Position numbers and translations under genes: made by a program. This document shows, in pieces, positions 10,713 through 18,912 of a stretch of DNA of 38,826 bases. Numbering within the stretch: position 1 is the first letter of the stretch; each line of letters begins with the position of its first letter. The notes beneath the pieces are model-generated. The model ran no database searches. It was not told where the DNA came from and saw nothing but the letters and a program-made list of their open reading frames with translations. Source of the DNA: Clostridium sp. CAG:138 (lineage in GTDB: Bacteria; Bacillota; Clostridia; Christensenellales; CAG-138). The DNA lies in assembly GCA_000435055.1 (NCBI GenBank), contig FR879697.1, positions 1 to 38,826 on the forward strand. Reading direction: 5' to 3'.

Positions 10713-12401
10713 TTAGGTAAGCAAAGCCTGACCTGCCGCTTTCGTTACGCTGACAGCAGGGATATTGCCCGCACCGTCATTTATCTGCATGTTTACAATG
10801 CCCACGGTGTTGTTGTAAACGACACATGCAATTGCACCGTTAGCCTGAGCTATGCTCTGCTTTTCAGGGAAAGAATTGCCTCCTCGTGAAACAACGGCGA
10901 CCTTACCGTTTACGTCAATGCCTGCATAATCTGCCTCAGTGCCGTAACCGGGAACCATAACATATTCAAGTTCACGGTTTCTGAAATTTGCAATGAAGCT
11001 TGTTGCAGAGGTTGCTGCTGTATCCTGATAGCCGAAATCCGCCCCGCCGACAGTGATGTACAGCTGTTCGTAACCGTCGTTATCAACGGAAGCAACGGAG
11101 ATGGCAGCACTGTACGTTGACGGAGTACCGACGAGACCGGTATCGGGGTTCGGAAGAAGAGACATGTTCATGCCCCACCTGTTGCCGTATGCATTGTTTG
11201 TATCGTTGCCGGCAGCGATAATAATCTGAATGTCGGATTCGAGGAATTTGTTCATCGTTTCCATCATGGTGGGAACATCGGTAAAGCCTGCTGCAGCACC
11301 GAGTGAAAGGTTTACGGTATCGACTTCAAGCCTTACGCAGTCCTCCATTGCGGCAAGTATTGTTGCCCAACCTGCACCGCCGCCGGACTGGAAAACCTGC
11401 ATAACGACAAGCTGTGCGTCCGGAGCAACACCGACAGCCTTACTTCCTTCGATCTTGTTTGCCGCAGCAATACCTGCAACATGCGTTCCGTGATCCGAAC
11501 CTGCATATGTGTTCGATACGTCAAAATCAGCTGTGGCATAATTGAAGATGAACGGAAGCTTCGTGTTGTAATACGAGCGATTAAGCTTCGGGGTGCTTTT
11601 GCCCGCATTAAGTGTATACCAAATATCATCGACGCTCTGTCTTGTGATAGGGTCATCAAGCTTGTCATCGGGCAATGCGGCGAAATTCGGGTGTGTAACA
11701 AGGATTCCTGTGTCAAGAATCGCTATTCTCATGCCCTTTCCGCCGTAGCCGGAATTGTTGAGTATGTCCGAACCGATCATCGTTGAAGAGTTGTTTGTAA
11801 GCGGTGCAAGATCATAATCCGTTTCCGGCAAAGCAAAAGTCGGTGCAACATAAACGCTTTCAACACCGTTGAGTGCCTCAAGCATTTTCCTGTTGCCGTA
11901 TGCGGTCGTGACGGAAAAGCCTGTCATTGCAACCGTATAATCAAAACCAAACTCGTGCTTTGATTTGCCGAGAGCCTCGGCTGCCTGCTTTTTCGCAGAA
12001 TCAATCGCCTTGATTTGTTTCGACTCCTGAGACTTGACTGCCTCTGTTCTTTCGGAAATTTCCTTTACAGAGTAGTTTCCGAGCAATGAGGCGGACTTCA
12101 AAACAACTATGAATGTCACCTCGTCGCCGGATCTCAACGATGCGGCGGCATCGTTTTCGGAGAAGGGGGTGCTTGAAAGCTCGAACCTGTCGGTATTCAG
12201 CTTTCCATGATGTGTGTTCGCAGTCGAACCCTTGCCTTCACGTCCGGTCGCAAAGCCGCTTTTACTTTCGCGTGCCGTGAGGGAAAGAGGCCCGTCGGCT
12301 GTGCCTGCTATGCTGCTGCTTGTTTTCGCGATCAAATTCATCGGAAAACAGCTGACGAGCATAACGAGAGTCAGCAATAGTGCCAAAACTCTTTTCTTCA
12401 T
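10713..12401 (-). CDS. Giant S8 subtilase, N-terminal part (signal, propeptide, Asp/His/Asn of the active site)
   Basis: A secreted serine protease of the S8 family, C5a-peptidase/lactocepin-like layout. It starts at ATG 12401 after AAGGAGG. A signal peptide spans residues 1-25 and an I9-type propeptide about 95-190. The catalytic domain shows Asp230 in AILDTG, His304 in DHGTHVAG and oxyanion Asn399 in AAGND. A PA insert (about 455-562) precedes the Ser motif, which lies beyond the TAA at 10715-10713. As read, translation stops within the PA domain and gives a 562-residue protein lacking the catalytic serine. The single nonsense codon could derive from CAA, GAA or AAA by one substitution. Confidence 0.9.
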   Translation of the reverse strand: MKKRVLALLLTLVMLVSCFPMNLIAKTSSSIAGTADGPLSLTARESKSGFATGREGKGSTANTHHGKLNTDRFELSSTPFSENDAAASLRSGDEVTFIVVLKSASLLGNYSVKEISERTEAVKSQESKQIKAIDSAKKQAAEALGKSKHEFGFDYTVAMTGFSVTTAYGNRKMLEALNGVESVYVAPTFALPETDYDLAPLTNNSSTMIGSDILNNSGYGGKGMRIAILDTGILVTHPNFAALPDDKLDDPITRQSVDDIWYTLNAGKSTPKLNRSYYNTKLPFIFNYATADFDVSNTYAGSDHGTHVAGIAAANKIEGSKAVGVAPDAQLVVMQVFQSGGGAGWATILAAMEDCVRLEVDTVNLSLGAAAGFTDVPTMMETMNKFLESDIQIIIAAGNDTNNAYGNRWGMNMSLLPNPDTGLVGTPSTYSAAISVASVDNDGYEQLYITVGGADFGYQDTAATSATSFIANFRNRELEYVMVPGYGTEADYAGIDVNGKVAVVSRGGNSFPEKQSIAQANGAIACVVYNNTVGIVNMQINDGAGNIPAVSVTKAAGQALLT

Positions 12402-12431
12402 TAGTGTACCTCCTTGTGATTAATACCGATG

Positions 12432-12523
12432 TTCTTTCGGGCAATCCAACCGAAAGAATCCGTCATCAAGCATATATTAACATAGTATACCTTTTGTGTC
12501 AACAGTTTCGATGTGGGTATACT
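12432..12523. promoter_or_regulatory. Operator-like inverted repeats around the giant subtilase promoter
   Basis: Two inverted repeats flank the promoter elements. The arms AGTATACC (12484-12491) and GGTATACT (12516-12523) enclose the -35 box. A 9-bp stem TTCTTTCGG/CCGAAAGAA (12432-12440 with 12450-12458) lies in the predicted 5' leader. CATAGTATACC (12481-12491) matches 10 of 11 positions of a motif beside the second subtilase promoter. The repeats are seen; repressor binding is inference. Confidence 0.4.
12474..12502 (-). promoter_or_regulatory. Sigma-A promoter of the giant subtilase gene
   Basis: Minus strand: consensus TTGACA (12502-12497), 17-bp spacer, TAATAT (12479-12474). It predicts a leader of about 65 nt before ATG 12401. 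Confidence 0.8.
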
Positions 12524-12993
12524 GATTATTCTCGGCGCCGATGATTGGCTGCACACGGCCTGCAAAAACATTTACAGCCGTTATAGGCAGCAGAGGGAGA
12601 AATACGCAGCTTTACGGCAGGAGCAGAGCGTGAGTTGTCAGAGCAATATTCTGTCAACATGACATAATTCACTGTCCGCACCTTCCGTCCCCAAGGTGAG
12701 ACGGATGAAACGGCACGGCGAAATATCGGAAGACGATTCCGAACCGGCAGGACTTATGAACTCTGCACAACGGCATCCTGCCCGCAGTGCAGACGCATAA
12801 AGCCGACGCTCGAGGCGTCGCGAATACCGTTCAGAACAATGGACGTGTCTGAGCATGCGGATTCAACAACAAGGAAGATCCGATCACCACGGCTGCAGAG
12901 AACAAGCCGGTCGTGACGACGCTGCGGGATACAAAATGATGACTTTCCTCCGGAGAATTTTTTGTTTCAGCGAAACAACTGTCCCTTGTGACA
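12524..12993. other. Intergenic stretch with possible gene remnants
   Basis: I see no complete gene. Two plus-strand frames are open without starts: one over about 12486-12650 with protein-like composition (DDWLHTACKNIYSRYRQ), and one over about 12665-12910 with a CPQC zinc-ribbon-like pair. Both lack ribosome-binding sites, so they may be decayed gene ends or chance. Confidence 0.25.
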
Positions 12994-13022
12994 GTGACAA
13001 GAGTCGGAATATGCATTATAAT
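12994..13022 (+). promoter_or_regulatory. Sigma-A promoter of the zinc-ribbon island
   Basis: GTGACA (12994-12999), 17-bp spacer, perfect TATAAT (13017-13022). The -35 box sits in an imperfect palindrome with arms CTTGT and ACAAG (from about 12984 to 13001), possibly an operator. It faces the plus-strand genes that begin about 100 bp downstream. Confidence 0.65.
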
Positions 13023-13144
13023 GGTATCATAAGATGCTCGGTACGTCTTTCAATCGTTAAGCGATCGGAAGTTGCTATTGCAAATTAGGAGTAAAAAATA
13101 AAAATAATACATGCAAACTTGCAAGACCGCTCGTCGTCACCGTA

Positions 13145-13519
13145 GTGGCTGCGGTCATCGCAGGCACTCTCGGCATCATGACATCGGCAGCGGGCTGTAC
13201 GATTGCCCGGTATGTCGGCGTCAAGTACTCTCTTCCGAGTGTCACGGCAGAGAACGACTACGGTTCGCTGGGCAACCCCTATAGCTTCAGCGACCCCCCG
13301 ATGGTGCTGTTCAACGGAGAAACCATCACGGAACACTCCGACATATACCCCGGCAGTACCGTGGAGAATATAAAAACCGGCAGCAGCCTGACGGTATGCC
13401 GGAAAACAGCGGACGGCGGCAGGATGTCCGCGAAATATGGCAGAACGAGCGAGAAAGCCATCTGCGCGCTTCTCAAGTCCCTTTGCCCGATTCTGCCGAG
13501 AAGGAGTCACAATGAGTGA
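13145..13519 (+). CDS. Small exported or membrane-anchored protein of unknown function
   Basis: About 124 residues from GTG 13145. The same frame stays open upstream and reads KLARPLVVTVVAAVIAG, a convincing membrane anchor or signal segment, but has no ATG. The nearby ATG 13111 is one frame off, and the AGGAG at 13087 is 19 nt from it. The 5' end may therefore carry an indel, or a non-standard start is used. The downstream part is polar and beta-rich with no known motif. Its end overlaps the next gene by 8 bp, which suggests translational coupling. Confidence 0.45.
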   Translation: MAAVIAGTLGIMTSAAGCTIARYVGVKYSLPSVTAENDYGSLGNPYSFSDPPMVLFNGETITEHSDIYPGSTVENIKTGSSLTVCRKTADGGRMSAKYGRTSEKAICALLKSLCPILPRRSHNE

Positions 13520-14018
13520 AAAACCGAACCCCCCGAAGAAAGATATTTATTCTTATCTGACGTTGCTGCTCTGCTTCACCTTGTTTGCGGCAGGCGTCTG
13601 CGGCATCGTCTCGAGCAGAACCGCAAGCCATGAGTACAAGAACTCCGACGACGTGCGGGAGGTCAGCGCAGTCGTTCAGGATTACGAGCCAATCGCGATA
13701 AAGGACTCCGACGGCAACACAACCGATTGGAAGTACGAGGCCAAGCTGTCATTTGACGTCGAAGGAAAGACCTACACCGGAAAGGATACTTTCTACAGAG
13801 ATATAAGCTCCGGGGAAAAGGTCACGGTCGAGGTCTATCGAACCGGAAAAGGCGAGTATAAGCTCACTCCGGAAGGCAATCCTGCGGATTTCCTTCTGTA
13901 CTGTATGGCTGTTGTGATCGGCGGTTTTCTGACTGTGGCGATGACACACAGCGTTGTGGCACCGAACAAAAAAGAAGAAGCCGGGGAAAAAAGCGGTAAT
14001 AACAAGAACAAGAGGTAG
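13512..14018 (+). CDS. DUF3592-like two-pass membrane protein
   Basis: A 168-residue protein starting at ATG 13512 with AAGGAG upstream. One hydrophobic helix at about 15-36 and another at about 127-148 flank an extracytoplasmic beta-rich domain (about 45-122). This is the DUF3592 layout, with the typical strand pattern KLSFDVEGKTYTG and a GEKVTVEVY turn. The C-terminal tail is Lys/Asn-rich and cytoplasmic. It overlaps the preceding frame and is followed 2 bp later by the next gene, so it is part of the same operon. Function unknown. Confidence 0.65.
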   Translation: MSEKPNPPKKDIYSYLTLLLCFTLFAAGVCGIVSSRTASHEYKNSDDVREVSAVVQDYEPIAIKDSDGNTTDWKYEAKLSFDVEGKTYTGKDTFYRDISSGEKVTVEVYRTGKGEYKLTPEGNPADFLLYCMAVVIGGFLTVAMTHSVVAPNKKEEAGEKSGNNKNKR

Positions 14019-14020
14019 TT

Positions 14021-15343
14021 ATGAGTCTGTCAGATGCATTCTGGATAGCGGCGGCCTTTGCCGTGATCTGTGCGTATTATATCGGCGAAAAGATCATTGA
14101 TATCGATTTCTCGTGCTTTCTTGCAAAAAACAGGAAAAAGGCGAAGTATGAAAGACTTCTCACAAAGCGTGAAACGCCGCTTGCAAATATGGGACTGCGC
14201 CGCAATATCCGAAACGCATATGAAAAGGTTTTGTGCCCCCTTGCCAAAGCGGATAAAAGCCTGCTGCCGATCAGAATGGATAAAACCTTCCGCAGAAGCA
14301 TCGAGCTCCAGATCGACAGTCTCGCAAGGCACAGCCTTTACCGTGACATCCGCGTGGCTGACCTCAGTCCGGGACAGAAAATCGGGTTCCGTACATGGGA
14401 GGACGACGGCAGGGAATGGCGTGAAGCCGAGCTTGAGTGCTGCGCACTTGAGCGCCTGATCTCCGCGAAGAACTCTGAGGTCGAGCACGAGATCTACCGA
14501 AAGCACGCCTGTCTGCGAGTCCTTCAGTCGCGGCATGTTCAGACGGTTGACTGCGGTAACGGCAAAAAAACCTTCTATGCCGGAAAAGCCAAGGTGATCT
14601 GCCCGTCATGCGGTGCCGAGGTCACGCTCAGCAGTCAGCAGGTAGTCTGCGAATACTGCGGCGCAAGGATTCAAACGGATTTTTACGACTGGCAGACCGA
14701 GGTTTTTGAGATCTACGAGCATATCGGGAACAATCTCAGAAAGTTTCTGCTGCTGCTCGGGTGCATGACGGTACTGTTTCTCTCCGAATTTCTCTGCCTC
14801 TACCTGATAAAGGATACCGAGATATCCCTGGCGGCAGGTGTGGGCACGGCGATTCTGGTGCTCGCGGCGCTGACGGCTCTGGCGTTTGCCCGGAAGCTGA
14901 GGCACGATAAGCTGGCGAAGCGGATTGAGCTTTATTCGGAAAACTACCTCCGATCCTGCATAACCGAGGCTCTTTACAAGGACGCCGGCAGCGATGAGCT
15001 GCTTGACTACAGCGTAGGTACGATCATTCTGAAAAAAGTCGTCAACACGGAGGACACAACCACGATAACCGCCGATGTCTGCGTAAGCGAAACGTATCTC
15101 CCTGAAAACAAAAAACCGTACACGAAGAAAACCGGAAGAACACTCACTCTGCAAAGAGCAAGACACCCCGATAAAAGAAAGACGGACGGAAAGCTTTTCA
15201 TCGAAAAGGACTGCCCGTCCTGCGGAGCCAATTTCATTCCTGACGAAAAACACTGCTGTTCGTTCTGCGGATACAGTCTCGATGCGGATAACGCCAAATG
15301 GGCCGTGCTGACGGCCGACAAAAAACAAGGAGGATCCTTATAA
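14021..15343 (+). CDS. Membrane protein with two zinc ribbons and a Tim44-like middle
   Basis: A 440-residue protein with an N-terminal helix (about 6-22). The first zinc ribbon has Cys194, 197, 210 and 213 (CPSCG...CEYCG). Two adjacent helices (about 242-264 and 270-291) follow, then a domain with alpha-beta character (about 300-380) resembling the Tim44-like fold seen in similar Firmicutes proteins, and a second CPSCG...CSFCG ribbon near the C-terminus (about 405-425). The family role is unknown. Its stop TAA overlaps the next ATG by one base (TAATG), showing tight coupling. Confidence 0.65.
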   Translation: MSLSDAFWIAAAFAVICAYYIGEKIIDIDFSCFLAKNRKKAKYERLLTKRETPLANMGLRRNIRNAYEKVLCPLAKADKSLLPIRMDKTFRRSIELQIDSLARHSLYRDIRVADLSPGQKIGFRTWEDDGREWREAELECCALERLISAKNSEVEHEIYRKHACLRVLQSRHVQTVDCGNGKKTFYAGKAKVICPSCGAEVTLSSQQVVCEYCGARIQTDFYDWQTEVFEIYEHIGNNLRKFLLLLGCMTVLFLSEFLCLYLIKDTEISLAAGVGTAILVLAALTALAFARKLRHDKLAKRIELYSENYLRSCITEALYKDAGSDELLDYSVGTIILKKVVNTEDTTTITADVCVSETYLPENKKPYTKKTGRTLTLQRARHPDKRKTDGKLFIEKDCPSCGANFIPDEKHCCSFCGYSLDADNAKWAVLTADKKQGGSL

Positions 15344-16326
15344 TGGGATTATTTGACAAAAAATACTGTGACGTCTGCGGTGCCAAGATCGGTTTTCTCG
15401 GGAATCGCAAGCTCGAGGACGGCAACCTCTGCAAGGACTGCGCAGGAAAGCTCTCCCCGTTTTTCAGCGATCGCAGGAATTCAACAGTCGCTGAGATAAA
15501 GGAGCAGCTCGCCTACCGCGAAGATAACAAGCGGCGGCTCGATGATTTCTTGCCGACTGTCACCTTTGACGGAAGCAAGAAAGTTTATATTGACCCGATA
15601 AGGGAGCGTTTCATCGTCACGAGGCTTTCAAACTGGCGCAGCGGCAACCCGGATCTTATCAGCTTCTCACAGGTAAGGAATGTTGAAACGGACATCAAGG
15701 AAAACAAGGAGGAGATCTTCTGTAAGGATTCCGAGGGCAACGAGACGAGCTACCATCCGCGCCGTTACGAGTGCGATTATGAATTCAACATTACAATCCA
15801 TGTTGATTCCCCGTGGTTTGACGAGATTGAACTTGAACTGAGTGACGGAAACCGTCCTGAAAGCCGCTTCACCGACCTCTACCGCGAATACGAGCAGAAA
15901 ATGCGCGAGCTTGCGGATATACTGATGCGCCGCAGCAATCGTTATCGTGTCTTTGACGGCGACGGAATGATGAACCGGATCCGCGCTGAATATGACCGTC
16001 CCGTCTCCGCACCCGCTCCCCAACCGGGCGGCGGGGAATGGGTTTGTCCCTCCTGCGGTTCAAAGACCATCGGGGCTAAATTCTGTGACAACTGCGGTGC
16101 TTTGAAGACCGTGCCTGTTGAGGCTGATGCGGCTCGGACTTCTGTCAATGAGACATGGGTCTGCCATTCCTGCGGTTCTGAGGGTCAGTCGAAAAATTTC
16201 TGCGAGAACTGCGGATGCGCGAGGCCGGCTCCTAAAACGGTGCGCTGCGTGTCCTGCGGCTACACCCCGGAGAATCAGGCAAAGCCGCCGAAGTTCTGCC
16301 CCGAGTGCGGCAAACCGCTGTCCTGA
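15343..16326 (+). CDS. DUF4428 and zinc-ribbon protein
   Basis: A 327-residue soluble protein from ATG 15343 (AAGGAGG upstream). The N-terminal Cys4 module CDVCGAKIG...CKDCAGKL matches DUF4428. The middle (about 60-200) is an alpha-beta domain of PH-like appearance, and the C-terminus carries three tandem zinc ribbons (CPSCG...CDNCG, CHSCG...CENCG, CVSCG...CPECG) separated by Pro/Ala linkers. It is probably a cytoplasmic partner or adaptor for the membrane zinc-ribbon protein encoded just before. No catalytic motif is visible. Confidence 0.7.
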   Translation: MGLFDKKYCDVCGAKIGFLGNRKLEDGNLCKDCAGKLSPFFSDRRNSTVAEIKEQLAYREDNKRRLDDFLPTVTFDGSKKVYIDPIRERFIVTRLSNWRSGNPDLISFSQVRNVETDIKENKEEIFCKDSEGNETSYHPRRYECDYEFNITIHVDSPWFDEIELELSDGNRPESRFTDLYREYEQKMRELADILMRRSNRYRVFDGDGMMNRIRAEYDRPVSAPAPQPGGGEWVCPSCGSKTIGAKFCDNCGALKTVPVEADAARTSVNETWVCHSCGSEGQSKNFCENCGCARPAPKTVRCVSCGYTPENQAKPPKFCPECGKPLS

Positions 16327-16330
16327 CGCC

Positions 16331-17602
16331 ATGAAATGCCGAAGATTATTGAGGGCGGTGATAATAATGTCTGCTGTTTTTACGGTATCCGCGCTGTTCG
16401 GCTGTGGAGGGAGCAGGAAATACACGGTCGATGATATCATTGCTTTCCACACCTCCTGCTACGGCATGGAAAGCAATCCGGTGTATGCTTTCGCGCTGCG
16501 AAAGCAGGATGAAAACTGGCTCTTCTCCGCAAGCTGCAGGGTCAAGAGCCGGGATGACTGTTACACATCCTTCAGTTCCTTCCCGATACCGACCGAGGAA
16601 GCGGAGAAATTCCTTGAGATCATCCGCGAGGAAGACGAGATCAGGCGGCTGCGGAAATACCGCAATCCGATACGCTTCTTCCACATAGCCGACGAGCCGA
16701 TGCGCAGCTCCGGAATGACTTTCACCGACGGAAACAGCATTGAAAAAGAGACCAAGCTTTGCGACAGGGCTATTGACTGCCTGCGCGACCTCGCCGACAG
16801 ACACTATGAAGCCGCTGAAAAAGCCGAGCTGATAGCGATAAAGAATAAGCTTACCTCGGTATTTATCCGTCTGAAGGATACCGAACCGTGGCGCTCGCAT
16901 TCCTTCACTCTGAAAAAAGACGGCGACCACTGGTACTTTTCATTTGAATGCTCGTTCGGAGAGGACAGCTTGCCTGTAAAGGTGGAAAATGTCCGGCTTT
17001 CAGACGAGGAGACAGACGATGTGATCAGAATCATTGCGAAATATGACCTGATTTCCAAGGCGAGCGGATATGCCGAGCCGCCGGAAGATGTCGATGGTAT
17101 TACCGATCGGAGTGTGTATTTCACGGATTTCAGCCTTGCCGGCGGGAGAAGGATCAACTCATCCCTCCCCGTGCCGGATGAGCTCACCGGCTGCCTTTAC
17201 GGGCTTGCCGGGGCGAAGCTCCTGACTGAGGTCAATATCAGCCGTAGCTGCATGGATCATTCCTCATCATACTCGTTCAGTCTCGAAAAAACGGAAGACA
17301 ACTGGTTTCTGTCCTTCGACTGTGCGGCAGATTGCGTAGGATATCATACGAATGCGGAAAAGATTCCTGTCGATACCGAAGAAGCAGAGGAAATACTCCG
17401 AACAGTCAGGGAAAGGCGTCTTATAAGCGAGGTTCTGTCATATGAAGCGCCGTCGGAAAGCGACGTATATGTTCTTGACGAAACCACATACAACACATCG
17501 TTTGCTTTTTCGGACGGCAGCTCAGTACACGCCCCGATAAGCGCGGGCAGAGAGTTGACCGACGCATTCTATTCTCTTGCGGGCAGAAAAATCAAAAAAT
17601 AA
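16331..17602 (+). CDS. Lipoprotein with three copies of a roughly 120-residue domain
   Basis: A 423-residue protein starting at ATG 16331. A basic n-region, a hydrophobic stretch and the lipobox LFGC mark a lipoprotein. The mature part consists of three divergent repeats, each with a pattern like SFxLxKxxxxWxFSxxC, then PxxxEEAExxLxxIRExxxI, then a TDG/SDGxS segment and a final helix ending in LAG or LAD. No ribosome-binding site is evident 4 bp after the previous stop, so translation is probably coupled. ATG 16367 is an alternative start but would leave too short a signal. Function unknown. Confidence 0.65.
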   Translation: MKCRRLLRAVIIMSAVFTVSALFGCGGSRKYTVDDIIAFHTSCYGMESNPVYAFALRKQDENWLFSASCRVKSRDDCYTSFSSFPIPTEEAEKFLEIIREEDEIRRLRKYRNPIRFFHIADEPMRSSGMTFTDGNSIEKETKLCDRAIDCLRDLADRHYEAAEKAELIAIKNKLTSVFIRLKDTEPWRSHSFTLKKDGDHWYFSFECSFGEDSLPVKVENVRLSDEETDDVIRIIAKYDLISKASGYAEPPEDVDGITDRSVYFTDFSLAGGRRINSSLPVPDELTGCLYGLAGAKLLTEVNISRSCMDHSSSYSFSLEKTEDNWFLSFDCAADCVGYHTNAEKIPVDTEEAEEILRTVRERRLISEVLSYEAPSESDVYVLDETTYNTSFAFSDGSSVHAPISAGRELTDAFYSLAGRKIKK

Positions 17603-17675
17603 GTCGGTTCTTTCGGGAAATGAAAATGAGAACTGTAATGGCTGACAAGTGTACGATTTGCTGGGCGGAAATTAA

Positions 17676-17972
17676 TATGTTCCAAACCCGGAAGCTTTAA
17701 GACGGAAACCGCATCTGCCCTTCACCTGCTTCTCCGGCTCGACGCCTGACAACAACTATACGCCGAGCCAGCCATATACGCTCGTCATCGGGTCGAACCA
17801 CGTTTCAAACGAGGAGCCCGGCTGCATGAAGCTCTTCATCCCCTGCGGCGGAGCGTATTCCCCGCACCCGATAAAGCTGCGTCAGCGTGGTTCCGACGGC
17901 AAGCGGTTCCTGTGGGAGCCAGTACCTGCTGACCGGCGTCCGCACACCGAAATCCGAGACCCCCGGGCATAA
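17676..17972 (+). pseudogene. Decayed C-terminal gene fragment with a +1 frameshift
   Basis: The 17603-18022 gap has no intact gene, but a plus-strand frame is open from 17676 to 17972 with clearly protein-like sequence (YTLVIGSNHV, CMKLFIPCGGAYSPHPIKLR, KRFLWE). After FLWE the sensible continuation QYLLTGVRTPKSE lies one base further along (from about 17920), so an extra base has shifted the frame. There is no start codon or ribosome-binding site. It resembles the ends of uncharacterised Clostridia proteins that I recall but cannot name. Confidence 0.5.
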
Positions 17973-18022
17973 CCCGCCTTCGGGATCAACGATAAAACGA
18001 CCAACAGAGAGGAGAAATTACA

Positions 18023-18454
18023 ATGAACATTATCGGAAAATGGAAAGTCAAGGAGCTGCTCTTCCCCACCCCCAACGGCATGGCGTCCTACACGCCGGAA
18101 AATCTGCCGGTGGGAGATCACGCTGACGAAATCATCATGATGCTCATGAGCATAACCCAATTTACCGAGGACGGCCTCATGAAAACGCTGATGCGCGTAC
18201 CCGAGGACAAAATCGAGCTCGCAAAGTCGCAGGGCGCCGTGATCGACGAGGACGGTTTCGCCGCAATCGAGCAGACCACCTGGAAAGAGAAGGACGGTAA
18301 GTTTTACTACGATACCAAAGTCAAAGGCGAGGTCCTCGGAGAGACGGTCGACCCGTTCGCCGAAATACCTGTGGATGAGAACGGCTGTCTGACCATCGCG
18401 TATGGTACGATGATCCTCGAGCGCGTCGGAGATCGATGCGCCCCGGAGGAGTGA
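18023..18454 (+). CDS. Small beta-rich protein (lipocalin-like G-x-W start)
   Basis: A 143-residue cytosolic-looking protein from ATG 18023 with AGAGGAGA upstream. It begins IIGKWKVKEL, a GxW opening reminiscent of lipocalin-like barrels, followed by acidic and amphipathic strands. There is no signal peptide or known domain. It lies 6 bp before another small protein with a similar YGVWKND motif, forming a pair at the end of the plus-strand island. Confidence 0.55.
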   Translation: MNIIGKWKVKELLFPTPNGMASYTPENLPVGDHADEIIMMLMSITQFTEDGLMKTLMRVPEDKIELAKSQGAVIDEDGFAAIEQTTWKEKDGKFYYDTKVKGEVLGETVDPFAEIPVDENGCLTIAYGTMILERVGDRCAPEE

Positions 18455-18459
18455 TCCTC

Positions 18460-18852
18460 ATGTCTGTACCGATAACTCCCGAGGACTGCGGAAAACTTCG
18501 GGAAAGCCGTACGCAGCCTGTGCGTCCGTATGACGGTGACGACATGATCAATGTACCGATAGATCAAAGCGTACTGTACGGCGTATGGAAGAACGACGAC
18601 ATCAAAGCCGTGATCGAGGTTTCAGGTGATAAACCGCATATGATCGTCACCGAAAACGGAAAACTCATTTTTGAGGGAGACGTAAGACTGCAGAAGTTCG
18701 GAGATCTCCGCTTCACCGACGGGAAAGACGGCGATGGAAATGAATCCCACGCGCCATACGCAGCTCTTACGTTCAGTCGCAACGAGAATGTCTACAAGTA
18801 CCGCCCTCTCTTTGAAGGCACGGTGATCACATTCACAAAGCAAGCGGAATAA
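18460..18852 (+). CDS. Small beta-rich protein, paired with the preceding gene
   Basis: A 130-residue protein from ATG 18460, with GGAGGAG in the end of the previous gene as ribosome-binding site. It contains LYGVWKNDDIKAVIEV, then alternating short strands (HMIVTENGKLIFEGD) and a terminal strand pair. No signal peptide or named family. Its start within the same transcript suggests function together with the 18023 gene. Confidence 0.55.
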   Translation: MSVPITPEDCGKLRESRTQPVRPYDGDDMINVPIDQSVLYGVWKNDDIKAVIEVSGDKPHMIVTENGKLIFEGDVRLQKFGDLRFTDGKDGDGNESHAPYAALTFSRNENVYKYRPLFEGTVITFTKQAE

Positions 18853-18863
18853 AAACCAAGGAG

Positions 18864-18912
18864 GTGCTGCTGCAAAATCAAGTCATATTTGCAGCAGCAC
18901 TTTTCTTTTTTA
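18864..18912 (+). terminator. Intrinsic terminator of the plus-strand island
   Basis: A 13-bp perfect stem (18864-18876 with 18888-18900) is followed by TTTTCTTTTTT. It closes the operon 12 bp after the last stop codon. Confidence 0.85.

Noticed and set aside
10713..10715. Reassignment of TAA as a sense codon
   Set aside because: All other genes in the window end normally, many at TAA, and no other long gene is interrupted by TAA. A private mutation or error is simpler.
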